Assembly: GCF_017833415.1 (NCBI RefSeq)
Contig: NZ_JAFICC010000015.1
Location: forward strand, 91,976-155,975
Source of the DNA: Flavobacterium sp. 1355
GTDB taxonomy: Bacteria; Bacteroidota; Bacteroidia; Flavobacteriales; Flavobacteriaceae
Length of the DNA stretch: 64,000 bases
Reading direction: 5' to 3'
The notes below the pieces were generated by a model. It made no database searches. It saw only the letters and a list, made by a program, of their open reading frames with translations, and had not been told where the DNA came from. A program made the position numbers and the translations under genes. Every line of letters begins with the position of its first letter. Position 1 is the stretch's first letter. Shown in pieces: positions 9,401-17,737 of the stretch.

Positions 9401-10180
9401 TTAATCTACTTTCTTAAAAACAATCAGTTTTCCGGTAGGATTAGACAACGTCAATCTGTTATTTTCTATTGAATATGTGGTAGAATTTTGCAATGCTTTC
9501 AAAAATTCAGCTTCCTTATTTCCCTGCTGGCACGCCATTAAAGTCGAAACTACTTTTGTAAACCGCAGTACATCTTCCTCATAAAAGATTTGGCCTGTGA
9601 TGGCATTACAGCCACCAAAACCAGAAAATCTATTTTCGGCAGAGTTAATTTCCATACGGGGAAATTCTTTCTGGAAATCGGTAATAAAAACTTTATAACC
9701 ATTTAATTCTTCCAGAACCCAAATATCATGCAATCTATAATCTGTAATATATTTACCGCAGCCGGTTAGTTTTTTAGTCTCCAGGTCTCTGTTATTTTTT
9801 ATTTCAATTTTTGCACTGTAAGGAGACACAGCACCCGACATAGAATCCTGACAATCTAATTGTTGAATAGTCACGGTCGCCGAAGTTTTATCATTTTGCA
9901 GATTGTACATTTTGACATTGGCATCCATTGCGGGAATTGGGGTTGCCGAATCAAACGTTACGCTTTCCATTCCTTTTATCAGGGAGGTAAAAACGGTCTT
10001 CTCCTTCCCTATTTTAATCCCCCAGAAAGGCTCATTTCCATTTGCTTTAAAATAATAATTCATATCATCTACCTGTTCAGTTACAGGATTGGATTGTTTT
10101 ATATCAGAACTTTTTCCGGCCGTAGATTTACAACCAACGGTCACGGAAAATACTAGCAATAATAAAAATATTTTTTTCAT
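9401..10180 (-). CDS. META-domain (HslJ-like) lipoprotein with COG3650-like domain
   Basis: The 259-residue product begins with a lipoprotein signal (lipobox VTVGC, Cys17), so it should be lipid-anchored in the envelope. Residues about 40-130 (FKANGNEPFWGIKIG...) resemble the COG3650 envelope domain. Residues about 150-257 (WVLEELNGYKV, then FSGFGGCNAITGQ) match the META/HslJ fold seen in heat-shock and motility-associated lipoproteins. A function beyond envelope-stress association cannot be assigned. The gene is transcribed toward the repeat array and is divergent from nirB. The 265-base gap upstream also contains the nirB promoter. Confidence 0.85.
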   Translation of the reverse strand: MKKIFLLLLVFSVTVGCKSTAGKSSDIKQSNPVTEQVDDMNYYFKANGNEPFWGIKIGKEKTVFTSLIKGMESVTFDSATPIPAMDANVKMYNLQNDKTSATVTIQQLDCQDSMSGAVSPYSAKIEIKNNRDLETKKLTGCGKYITDYRLHDIWVLEELNGYKVFITDFQKEFPRMEINSAENRFSGFGGCNAITGQIFYEEDVLRFTKVVSTLMACQQGNKEAEFLKALQNSTTYSIENNRLTLSNPTGKLIVFKKVD

Positions 10181-10384
10181 AAGATTTCTATTTGATACTG
10201 TTTTAAGAAAAATACAAGTAAAATTCTTATGAATTTACGATTTATTTTTGAGATTATTATTTAGAATCTTTTCAAATTTAGTTAAATAATAATAATTGCG
10301 ATTCCTCTTTATCCTACGCCAGACAACAGATTACGATAAAATACGTAATTCTCAAATCAATTAAGAGAACAAAAATTGAATACA

Positions 10385-10419
10385 ATACGTATTTTTATAA
10401 GTATAAATACTTATATTTG
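10385..10419 (+). promoter_or_regulatory. nirB promoter with shared nitrate-regulon motif
   Basis: The -7 element TATATTTG lies at 10412-10419. It is overlapped by AAGTATAAATACTT (10399-10412, perfect inverted repeat) and preceded by the palindrome ATACGTAT (10385-10392). TACTTAT (10408-10414) and ATAAGTA (10397-10403) both fit the NarL heptamer TACYYMT and its complement. No TTTG is present at the -33 position, which suggests an activator-dependent promoter. The 12-mer TACTTATATTTG recurs before moeA. Confidence 0.7.
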
Positions 10420-10445
10420 CGTAGTAATACTTAATTGAAGAAATC

Positions 10446-12959
10446 ATGATTAGAGTAATAGTAGTTGGAAACGGCATGGTTGGTTATAAATTTTGCGAAA
10501 AATTCATTGCAAAATCAGGACAGGAAAAGTATCAGATCACTGTATTTGGAGAAGAACCGAGACGCGCTTATGATCGCGTGCACTTAAGTGAGTATTTTGG
10601 AGGAAAAACAGCAGATGATTTGGCACTCTCTACAAGCGACTGGTATGCAGAAAACAATATTATTCTAAACACATCTGAATTAATTACAGATATTAATCGT
10701 GATGTTAAAACAATACATACACACTTAGGAAAAACACATACGTACGACTACTTAGTTCTGGCAACAGGCTCTTCTGCATTTGTACCGCCAATAGAAGGCG
10801 TAGAAAAAGAAGGCGTTTTTGTATACAGAACTATCGAAGACCTGGATGCTATTATGGCATACGCCAGAAAAATAAAACAAAAAGGAGCAACAGAAGCCGC
10901 TGTTTTGGGAGGCGGCCTATTGGGTCTTGAAGCTGCAAAAGCGGTTAGGGACCTGGGATTGAACCCTCATGTGGTGGAATTTGCGCCACGCCTGATGCCA
11001 AGACAATTAGATCAGGGAGCAAGCGATATGCTTAAATCCAAAATAGAAGAACTGAATATCGGAATTCATCTTAACAAGGCAACCCAATATATTGACGGAA
11101 AAGAAAGTATAACAGGAATGATGTTTGCAAACGACGAATTGTTAAAAGTAGACATGTTGGTTATTTCTGCCGGAATTAAACCCCGCGACGAACTGGCAAG
11201 AGTTTCAGGACTGGAAGTTGGCGTAAGAGGCGGAATTGTGGTAAACAATCAAATGCAGACATCAGATCCTTCTATCTTTGCGATTGGCGAAGCGGCACTT
11301 TATAATCAGAACATTTACGGGCTTGTTGCTCCGGGTTACGAAATGGCCGATGTAGCCGCTGAGCAAATCTTAAACGGTTCTAAAACCATGAGAGAAACCA
11401 TCGATATGTCGACACAATTAAAATTAATTGGCGTTGAAGTAGCGAGTTTTGGTGACCCATTTATCGAAAACGAACAGGTTACTGCCATTGTTTATGAAAA
11501 TAAACTGAGCGGTGTTTATAAAAGAATCAATGTTACAAAAGATTCTAAAACTTTACTGGGCGGAATTCTGGTGGGAGATTCAAGTGATTATAATTCTCTT
11601 TTTCAGATTTATAATAATGGAATCGCGTTGCCTAAAAACCCGGAAGACTTAATTTTAGGCTCACGCGACGGTTCTGAAGGTTCTTCGATGGGAAGTGTGA
11701 TGGACTTGCCGGATACAGCCGTAATCTGTTCTTGCGAAAATGTAACAAAGGGCGCAATATGCTGTAAAATCCTGGACGAATCCTGTGCTTCTTTATCAGA
11801 TGTTGTCAAAGCAACCAAAGCAACATCTGGCTGTGGCGGCTGTAAACCAATGGTTTCTGATTTGGTAAAAGCGACTCAAAAATCTTTAGGCAAAGAAGTA
11901 AAAGAAGTGATCTGCGAACATTTCAGTTATACGCGTCAGGAATTATTCGACTTAGTAAAAATCAACAAATACGAGAATTTCTACGATGTTTTGGATCATC
12001 ACGGAAAAGGCGACGGCTGCGAAGTATGTAAACCTGTTGTAGCCTCAATTTTCTCCAGTATCTATAACGACACAGCCAATAAACACGTAACCACTCAGGA
12101 TACAAACGACAGATTTTTGGCAAATATTCAGCGAAACGGAACCTATTCTGTAGTGCCAAGAGTAGCCGGAGGAGAAATTACAGCCGAAAAACTTATCGTA
12201 ATTGGTGAAGTGGCCAAACAATTTGATTTGTACACAAAAATTACCGGAGCGCAAAGAGTAGATTTATTCGGCGCGCATTTAAGTGATTTGCCAAAAATCT
12301 GGAAAATATTAATTGACAATGGTTTTGAAAGCGGTCATGCTTACGGAAAATCGCTTCGTGCCGTAAAAAGCTGTGTTGGAAATGCATGGTGCCGTTACGG
12401 AATGGACGACAGCGCGGGATTTGCAATTGAACTCGAAAACAGATATAAAGGAATTCGTTCTCCGCATAAATTAAAAGGTGGTGTTTCGGCCTGCATTCGC
12501 GAATGCGCAGAAGCCCGTGGAAAAGATTTCGGATTAATCGCTGTTGAAGGCGGCTGGAATTTATACATCGCCGGAAATGGTGGTGCCAATCCAAAACATG
12601 CTGTTTTACTAGCCGAAAAAATCGACAAGGAAACGGTTATTAAATATATGGACCGCTTTCTGATGTATTACATCCGCACTGCCGGTCCGCTAATCAGGAC
12701 TTCGACCTGGCTGGAAAAACTGGACGGCGGCCTGGATTATCTGAAACAGGTAATTATTGAAGACAGTCTGGGAATCTGCGAAACGCTTGAAGCCGAAATG
12801 CAGACTTTGGTAAATACTTTTGAATGCGAATGGAAACAGGTATTGGAAAAACCAAGATTATTAAAACGTTTCAGCCATTTTGTAAACTCTGACGAAAAAG
12901 ACGATAACATTGCTTTTGTTCCGTTAAGAGATCAAAAAGCGCCAAAAGCCTGGTCGTAA
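10446..12959 (+). CDS. nirB: assimilatory nitrite reductase, large subunit
   Basis: This is an NAD(P)H-dependent cytoplasmic nitrite reductase (nitrite to ammonium), 837 residues, full length for NirB. Order: FAD/NAD(P)-binding diaphorase half (VIVVGNGMVGYKFCEKF at the N-terminus; GGGLLGLEAAKAV about 155), BFD-type [2Fe-2S] segment (CSCENVTKG ... GCGGCK, about 420-470), a second BFD-like segment (CEVCKP, about 525), then the siroheme/4Fe-4S domain. The ligands Cys643-x5-Cys649 and Cys683-x3-Cys687 are present. The ATG at 10446 gives the standard N-terminus. NirD follows after a gap carrying a repeat. The promoter motif is shared with narK, the nitrate reductase and moeA. Confidence 0.96.
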   Translation: MIRVIVVGNGMVGYKFCEKFIAKSGQEKYQITVFGEEPRRAYDRVHLSEYFGGKTADDLALSTSDWYAENNIILNTSELITDINRDVKTIHTHLGKTHTYDYLVLATGSSAFVPPIEGVEKEGVFVYRTIEDLDAIMAYARKIKQKGATEAAVLGGGLLGLEAAKAVRDLGLNPHVVEFAPRLMPRQLDQGASDMLKSKIEELNIGIHLNKATQYIDGKESITGMMFANDELLKVDMLVISAGIKPRDELARVSGLEVGVRGGIVVNNQMQTSDPSIFAIGEAALYNQNIYGLVAPGYEMADVAAEQILNGSKTMRETIDMSTQLKLIGVEVASFGDPFIENEQVTAIVYENKLSGVYKRINVTKDSKTLLGGILVGDSSDYNSLFQIYNNGIALPKNPEDLILGSRDGSEGSSMGSVMDLPDTAVICSCENVTKGAICCKILDESCASLSDVVKATKATSGCGGCKPMVSDLVKATQKSLGKEVKEVICEHFSYTRQELFDLVKINKYENFYDVLDHHGKGDGCEVCKPVVASIFSSIYNDTANKHVTTQDTNDRFLANIQRNGTYSVVPRVAGGEITAEKLIVIGEVAKQFDLYTKITGAQRVDLFGAHLSDLPKIWKILIDNGFESGHAYGKSLRAVKSCVGNAWCRYGMDDSAGFAIELENRYKGIRSPHKLKGGVSACIRECAEARGKDFGLIAVEGGWNLYIAGNGGANPKHAVLLAEKIDKETVIKYMDRFLMYYIRTAGPLIRTSTWLEKLDGGLDYLKQVIIEDSLGICETLEAEMQTLVNTFECEWKQVLEKPRLLKRFSHFVNSDEKDDNIAFVPLRDQKAPKAWS

Positions 12960-12997
12960 TTTATCAAAATATAGAATTAAAGTGACGGAGTTCTTTT

Positions 12998-13055
12998 TTG
13001 CCACAGATTTCACAGATTAGAATGATTAATCTTTTAATCCTTTAATCTGTTGCAA
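12998..13055. repeat. CACAGATT-type palindromic interspersed repeat
   Basis: TTGCCACAGATTTCACAGATT is followed about 25 bases on by AATCTGTTGCAA, a degenerate inverted repeat. It is the same family as the nested palindrome at 31351-31514. It separates nirB from nirD. The remaining bases up to 13225 are AT-rich with no feature I can support. Confidence 0.6.
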
Positions 13056-13225
13056 AATAAACAGCCTTCAAAACTCATTCTTAATAAGTGCAAAAATAAG
13101 CTCCAAAAAAAAAGAAAAAATCATTAAACGTTTGCTGTCCTTCTTACCCTCTTTTTTACTGCGCCATCAAAACTCTCTTGATTGTAAAAAGAGGGCTAAG
13201 AAACAGGAACAAAAATCTAATCAAA

Positions 13226-13603
13226 ATGGAAGAAATCTTAAATCAATATGAAACTGTACATGCAAGTGATGCGACAATCTGGTTCAAAGCCGGCAAAGTA
13301 GAAGATTTTCCAACAAACCGAGGCGGATGCATTAAATATAAAAACAAACAAATTGCGATTTTTAATTTTGCACGCCGCAACGAATGGTATGCCTGTCAAA
13401 ATGCATGTCCGCATAAAATGGAAATGGTTTTGTCAAGAGGAATGACAGGATCTGCAGATGATATCCCTAAAATCGCCTGTCCTATGCATAAAAAAACCTT
13501 TTCTCTTGTTGACGGTTCCAACCTGAACGGTGACGATTTGAAAATTGCAACTTATCCCATTAAGATTGTTGATAACGACGTATTTGTTGGGTTTGTGGAC
13601 TGA
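13226..13603 (+). CDS. nirD: nitrite reductase small subunit (Rieske-type)
   Basis: The partner of NirB has 125 residues from the ATG at 13226; a TTG start 48 bases upstream would only add a basic non-conserved extension. It keeps both Rieske ligand pairs: CPH in ACQNACPHKMEM and CPMH in ACPMHKKTFSL. It is therefore a true [2Fe-2S] carrier type rather than a ligand-less NirD. It should act in the cytoplasm in nitrite reduction to ammonium. The gap from nirB is 266 bases and contains a palindromic repeat, so cotranscription is likely but not certain. Confidence 0.9.
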   Translation: MEEILNQYETVHASDATIWFKAGKVEDFPTNRGGCIKYKNKQIAIFNFARRNEWYACQNACPHKMEMVLSRGMTGSADDIPKIACPMHKKTFSLVDGSNLNGDDLKIATYPIKIVDNDVFVGFVD

Positions 13604-13617
13604 TTTACAAAATCTTA

Positions 13618-13711
13618 TCATTTCGGGGAACGAGAAATCGCACGCGGGATTCTACAGATTGGGTAATTTATTTTGCAAAGTTTCTAGTGTGATTCTCGTT
13701 CCCCGAAATGA
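13618..13711. repeat. palindromic repeat with 17-bp arms
   Basis: TCATTTCGGGGAACGAG (13618-13634) is the exact inverse of CTCGTTCCCCGAAATGA (13695-13711), with a loop of about 60 bases. It begins 15 bases after the nirD stop. The arms follow the same layout as the GTCATCCTGAG elements (arm, short Cys/Arg-like spacer, inverted arm), suggesting a related repeat family. Confidence 0.85.
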
Positions 13712-13834
13712 CAAAACTGCCGCAAAAATTAAAAATGCTTAGCAACACTTAGAATTTAATTCGTGCTAATTCAAGAAATCCGTCGCAAAAAAAACTTAAT
13801 TCCGTATCTTTGAAATCTATTATCAACCAAAAAA

Positions 13835-14419
13835 ATGAATACACCTTTTCAAAAAGCGAGTGAATGGATTGATGCCGAAAACGCTCAGGATCCGAACATT
13901 GAATTAGATCAAAATACCGAATATCCAAAAGAATTATTGTATTCGAACAGGATGTATGAAAAACTGATGCAGTTTGAACCAAACGCTTCAGAAGAAGTTC
14001 AGATTGCCTCAAAAGCACAACATATCTGCAGGTGGAAAGTAGCACGCGAATCGTATCCAATGAATCGCGTTGGATATCTGAAATGGCGGGAAGAACTCAA
14101 AAGATTTCACGCTAAAACTACCGCAGAAATATTAGAAAAAGCAGGTTACGACCAGGCTTTTATCGATCGCGTTTCCTTTTTAATCGAAAAAAAATTACTC
14201 AAAAAAGACGCAGAGACCCAATTGCTGGAAGATGTGATCTGTCTTGTATTTTTAGATTATTACTTAGAACCTTTCGTTCAAAAACATGATGAAGAAAAAC
14301 TAAAAAACATCATCAAAAAAACCTGGGACAAAATGTCGGACAAAGGACATGAGGAAGCACTGAAAATCAATTATTCTGAAGAAAACTTAAATTTAATAAA
14401 AGCTTCTTTAGGATTATAA
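13835..14419 (+). CDS. DUF4202 domain-containing protein
   Basis: This 194-residue cytoplasmic protein has no signal peptide. It is rich in helix and matches DUF4202 along its full length (MNTPFQKASEWIDAENAQDPN; RWKVARESYPMNRVGYLKWREEL; VCLVFLDYYLEPF). The family has no established activity. DUF4202 genes are often seen next to nitrate/nitrite assimilation genes, and here it lies between nirD and the sensor kinase, 4 bases before the latter. It therefore belongs to the sensor transcript and may be an accessory of nitrogen sensing or assimilation. Confidence 0.85.
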   Translation: MNTPFQKASEWIDAENAQDPNIELDQNTEYPKELLYSNRMYEKLMQFEPNASEEVQIASKAQHICRWKVARESYPMNRVGYLKWREELKRFHAKTTAEILEKAGYDQAFIDRVSFLIEKKLLKKDAETQLLEDVICLVFLDYYLEPFVQKHDEEKLKNIIKKTWDKMSDKGHEEALKINYSEENLNLIKASLGL

Positions 14420-14423
14420 CAGT

Positions 14424-16235
14424 ATGAAAAAAAGCAATCAGGAAGCTGCAGAAAAAATCACTTTCAAAAATTTACGCCGTCTGTATTTTTTTGCGCTTCT
14501 TACTATTGCCTTAACCATAATTATAAGTCAGATTCTGGTTCAGTACAACCTTAACCAGCAGTTAAGCGATTCTAAAATCATCAATTTTTCGGGCAAACAA
14601 AGAATGCTGAGCCAGAAAATTGTAAAAGAAGTATTGATTTTACATTATGTTTCTGATACTGCCTCTGCCCGTCAGATCTTGCATTTAAAGGAAGTTGTAT
14701 CCCTTTGGAAAAAAAACCAAAATGCACTCGAAAAAGGAAATGACAGCCTTGCTTTTCCAACAGAAAAAAGCCCGACACTCAATAAACTATACCTTGAAAT
14801 CAATCCGATTTTCAATAAAATAGCGCAGACTACAGATTCTTTTCTGCTGAATTTACAACAGAAAAAACAATCAGCCGAAAATCAAAAACTCGTTCAGACT
14901 ATTCTGGAAAACGAAGGTTCATTTCTCTTAAAAATGAATCAGATTGTAACCCAATATGATCTTGAAGCACATGAAAAAGTAACTGAACAGCGCCGAATCG
15001 AATACTGGATTTTTGGTTTTACACTACTTGTACTTCTATTAGAATTCTTTTTTATTTTTAAACCGACAAATAAGAAAATCGAAAAATTAATTGCCAAACT
15101 TTTATCTTCTGAAAAGAAAGCCTTAAAACTGGCATACGACACCGAAATCATTAGTGAAATAAAAGAAAACTCGGTAAAAGAATTAAAATCGCTCAATTAT
15201 GCGATGGAGAATACTTTATTGTACTGCCGCATTTCTCCAGACGGATCGATCATTCACATTGGTGAGAAATTTGCCAAACTTTTAAATTACACCAAGTTTT
15301 CATCCAACAAAAAATTCTCTGAAGTGCTTACTGCAGACGAAAAAGAACAGGTTAATTTTGACCGTTTGATTTTTGAAAAACAGCGCAGCGGCTGGCAGGG
15401 CGAAATCAGTATCATCAATAAAGAACAGCAGACTATTTGGCTTGATTTATCAATGGTTCCGGTAATGATCAAAAAAGACGAATTAGAACTTTTGATTGTC
15501 TGTTTTAATATCACCGAACGCAAAAAAGCGCAGCGTGAAGTAGAACGTTTAAATCTTGAAAACACAACCGAAAAAATCAATCAGCAAAAGATTATTTCGA
15601 GCAAAATTGTCGAAAATCAGGAAAACGAACAAAACCGTATTGCCAAAGAAATTCATGACGGAATTGGCCAGATGCTGACGGGATTAAAGTTTAGTCTCGA
15701 AAGTATTAACCTCGACGACAGAGAAAAAGCAGAACAAAAAATCGAGTATTTAAAGAAACTTTCGCTTGATATCATCAAAGGTGTAAGAACGGCAACTTTC
15801 AACTTAATGCCTCCGGAATTAAGTGACCACGGAATCGTTTCCTCACTTTCAAAACTAACTCAGGAGCTTTCAAAATTAACCGGAAAAGAAATCCTTTTCT
15901 ACAACAAAACCGATTTTGATCAGCGGTTAGATTCCTTAATCGAAATCAATATTTACCGTCTTACCCAGGAAGCGATAAATAATGCCATAAAATATGCCGA
16001 ATCATCGCATATAATTGTCGGACTTTCGCATAGCGACACGCTGTTGAGCATTGTTGTAGACGACAACGGAAAAGGTTTTGACATCAATTCTGTAGACAAA
16101 AAACGAAACAGCGAATCCGGAATGGGACTTTTATTTATGAAAGAAAGAATTCAATACGTCAACGGACGCGTTTTCATGAACTCCATACCAGGCGAAGGAA
16201 CAAGAATTACTTTTAATATTCCGATATTGAAGTGA
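14424..16235 (+). CDS. NarX-like sensor histidine kinase with PilJ-type sensor
   Basis: The 603-residue membrane kinase has TM1 at about 20-40, a periplasmic four-helix PilJ/NarX-type sensor (40-190) and TM2 at about 193-213. A PAS region (about 260-370), a HisKA_3 dimerisation helix with the phospho-accepting His411 (AKEIHDGIGQ) and a HATPase domain (DDNGKGFD, GMGLLFMKERI) follow. The sensor start carries INFSGKQRMLSQK, the counterpart of the P-box that binds nitrate/nitrite in NarX-type sensors. It is the expected partner of the LuxR-type regulator at 16911, although 675 bases of repeats separate them. Nitrate or nitrite sensing is inferred from the domain type and the neighbours. Confidence 0.9.
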   Translation: MKKSNQEAAEKITFKNLRRLYFFALLTIALTIIISQILVQYNLNQQLSDSKIINFSGKQRMLSQKIVKEVLILHYVSDTASARQILHLKEVVSLWKKNQNALEKGNDSLAFPTEKSPTLNKLYLEINPIFNKIAQTTDSFLLNLQQKKQSAENQKLVQTILENEGSFLLKMNQIVTQYDLEAHEKVTEQRRIEYWIFGFTLLVLLLEFFFIFKPTNKKIEKLIAKLLSSEKKALKLAYDTEIISEIKENSVKELKSLNYAMENTLLYCRISPDGSIIHIGEKFAKLLNYTKFSSNKKFSEVLTADEKEQVNFDRLIFEKQRSGWQGEISIINKEQQTIWLDLSMVPVMIKKDELELLIVCFNITERKKAQREVERLNLENTTEKINQQKIISSKIVENQENEQNRIAKEIHDGIGQMLTGLKFSLESINLDDREKAEQKIEYLKKLSLDIIKGVRTATFNLMPPELSDHGIVSSLSKLTQELSKLTGKEILFYNKTDFDQRLDSLIEINIYRLTQEAINNAIKYAESSHIIVGLSHSDTLLSIVVDDNGKGFDINSVDKKRNSESGMGLLFMKERIQYVNGRVFMNSIPGEGTRITFNIPILK

Positions 16236-16319
16236 ACTTCCAATTTTTAAAACCCAAATTCCAACTCTTTACGGTTAGAAAACTTTGTCAATTTTAGCAC
16301 TAAACTTCTATACATAAAT

Positions 16320-16463
16320 CACGCTGAGCGAAGTACGTCTCTCACGTTGAGCGAAATACGTAATGTCAGGCTGAGCGAAATACGTCTGTCACGTTGAACG
16401 AAATACGTAATGTCACGTTGAACGAAATACGTAATGTCAGGCTGAGCGAAGTCGAAGCCCCAC
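16320..16463. repeat. six 23-24-bp tandem repeats
   Basis: Units of the type CACGTTGAACGAAATACGTAATGT repeat six times with small changes (CACGCTGAGCGAAGTACGTCTCT; CAGGCTGAGCGAAATACGTCTGT). The last unit ends in GCTGAGCGAAGTCGAAGCC, the core found in the Flavobacterium GTCATCCTGAGCGAAGTCGAAGG repeat. Five of the units contain TACGT, but their regular spacing argues for repeat expansion rather than operators. Confidence 0.9.
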
Positions 16464-16532
16464 AAGCAACCCTATAATCAATAATACTAAATCTAAAATC
16501 TACCCTCTAAAATCAAAAAATAATAATGGCGA

Positions 16533-16665
16533 GACAGCATTACGATAAGAGGACAAATTTACTTTGCGCGTATACGCCCTCTTATCGCAATGCTGTCGGG
16601 CTGTCCGCGCTACTTCGGTAGCCTGCTCCCATCCCTCTCGCGGGCAAATCGTTTTCAAAAAATCT
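16533..16665. repeat. long hairpin plus conserved GC-rich interspersed element
   Basis: GACAGCATTACGATAAGAGG (16533-16552) pairs with the segment 16578-16597 over 20 bp with one mismatch. It is followed by a GC-rich block (CTGTCCGCGCTACTTCGG ... CCATCCCTCTCGCGGGC) that stands out from the local AT-rich sequence. I recall similar blocks as interspersed elements of flavobacterial genomes. The gap between kinase and regulator is otherwise empty. Confidence 0.75.
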
Positions 16666-16844
16666 TTTTTTGTCATCCAGACGCCCGAAGGATGAATATT
16701 ACTTAACATTTCCTGTCCAAAACTTTGCCAAAGTTTGAAACTTTGACAAAGTTGAAACGCTCCGGTATTTGCAATTTGGCACTTATAAATTAGAGTTTAA
16801 TTTTTCTAATGTTATTTTAATATTAGAATTACTTTTAAAAAAAG

Positions 16845-16882
16845 TACGTATATTAGCATCTTCTTTTAGATGAATATACGTA
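16845..16882. promoter_or_regulatory. inverted repeat upstream of the NarL-like regulator
   Basis: TACGTATATT (16845-16854) and AATATACGTA (16873-16882) are perfect 10-bp arms around an inner stem CATCT/AGATG. The arm ends at 16882, 28 bases before the regulator start. The TACGTA core also occurs in the nirB, narK and nitrate-reductase promoter regions, so this could be an autoregulatory site or a leader hairpin. Confidence 0.55.
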
Positions 16883-16910
16883 AAAATTCAGAATCAAAAT
16901 TAAGTAAACT

Positions 16911-17570
16911 ATGAGTAATATCATTCGTGTGGTGCTGGCAGATGACCATGTTTTTGTTAGGGATGGAATAAAATCTTTATTAGAAAACGAAGCAAACATT
17001 GAGGTTGCAGGTGAAGCAATTGACGGAGCAGATGCACTTGAAGTAGTAGCAGAAACTAAACCTGATTTACTTATAGTAGATATTCGTATGCCAAACTTAA
17101 CCGGTATCGAGGTAGTAGAAAAACTTAGAAGTGAGAACAATAATGTAAAAATCATTATGCTTTCGATGCACGAATCTGAAGAATATGTATTGAAATCAAT
17201 AAAAGCCGGAGCCGATGGTTATTTGCTAAAAGGTTCAAGCAAGGAAGAATTTTTAAAAGCACTTCATACTGTTGCAGGCGGAGGAAAATACTTTAGCGGT
17301 GACATTTCTTCGATTTTAATCAGTCAATTAACAAATCCGGCTGCATCTTTTGAACCTAAACAAAATTTAGGTGACGAAATGATGATTACCAAAAGAGAAA
17401 AAGAAATCCTGACGCTTTTACTATCCGGCAAAGGAAACAAGGAAATTGCAGAAGCGCTTGACATTAGCAAAAGAACGGCAGAAGTGCACCGTTTTAATTT
17501 GATGAAAAAGCTGAAAGTAAAGAACTTAATGGAACTTTCTAATAAAGCTACGGAATATTCTCTTCTCTAA
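16911..17570 (+). CDS. NarL/LuxR-family response regulator
   Basis: The 219-residue regulator has a receiver domain at 1-120 with acidic pocket Asp11-Asp12, phospho-acceptor Asp57 (LLIVDIRMP), and conserved Thr/Ser and Lys (MLSMHE; LLKGSSKEEF). A LuxR-type helix-turn-helix lies at about 153-219 (TKREKEILTLLLSGKGNKEIAEAL). It is the likely partner of the kinase at 14424. NarL-family regulators bind TACYYMT heptamers, and TACTTAT occurs at the promoters of nirB, narK, the nitrate reductase and moeA in this window. That link is an inference. The narK gene follows 167 bases later with its own promoter. Confidence 0.92.
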   Translation: MSNIIRVVLADDHVFVRDGIKSLLENEANIEVAGEAIDGADALEVVAETKPDLLIVDIRMPNLTGIEVVEKLRSENNNVKIIMLSMHESEEYVLKSIKAGADGYLLKGSSKEEFLKALHTVAGGGKYFSGDISSILISQLTNPAASFEPKQNLGDEMMITKREKEILTLLLSGKGNKEIAEALDISKRTAEVHRFNLMKKLKVKNLMELSNKATEYSLL

Positions 17571-17683
17571 ATCTGCTTAAAAGATAAAAATCATATTCTT
17601 AAAATAGTATTTTAACAAAATAACGAATCATTTTTATGATGTTGTGAAATCTTCACATTTAGATAAAAATACTTAATTAAAAA

Positions 17684-17716
17684 ATACGTATTAATACTTA
17701 TAAGTACTTACATTTG
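17684..17716 (+). promoter_or_regulatory. narK promoter with shared nitrate-regulon motif
   Basis: The -7 element TACATTTG lies at 17709-17716. ACGTATTAATACTT (17686-17699) starts exactly 23 bases upstream of it and is the reverse complement of the 14-mer at the same distance before the nitrate reductase. Overlapping heptamers TACTTAT (17695-17701) and ATAAGTA (17700-17706) fit the NarL consensus. There is no TTTG at -33. Confidence 0.7.
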
Positions 17717-17737
17717 ATTATACAAAATCTAAGTACT

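Noticed and set aside
16320..16463. Tandem operator sites for the NarL-like regulator
   Set aside because: Units contain TACGT but have strict 23-24-bp periodicity and belong to a repeat family that is found away from nitrate genes.
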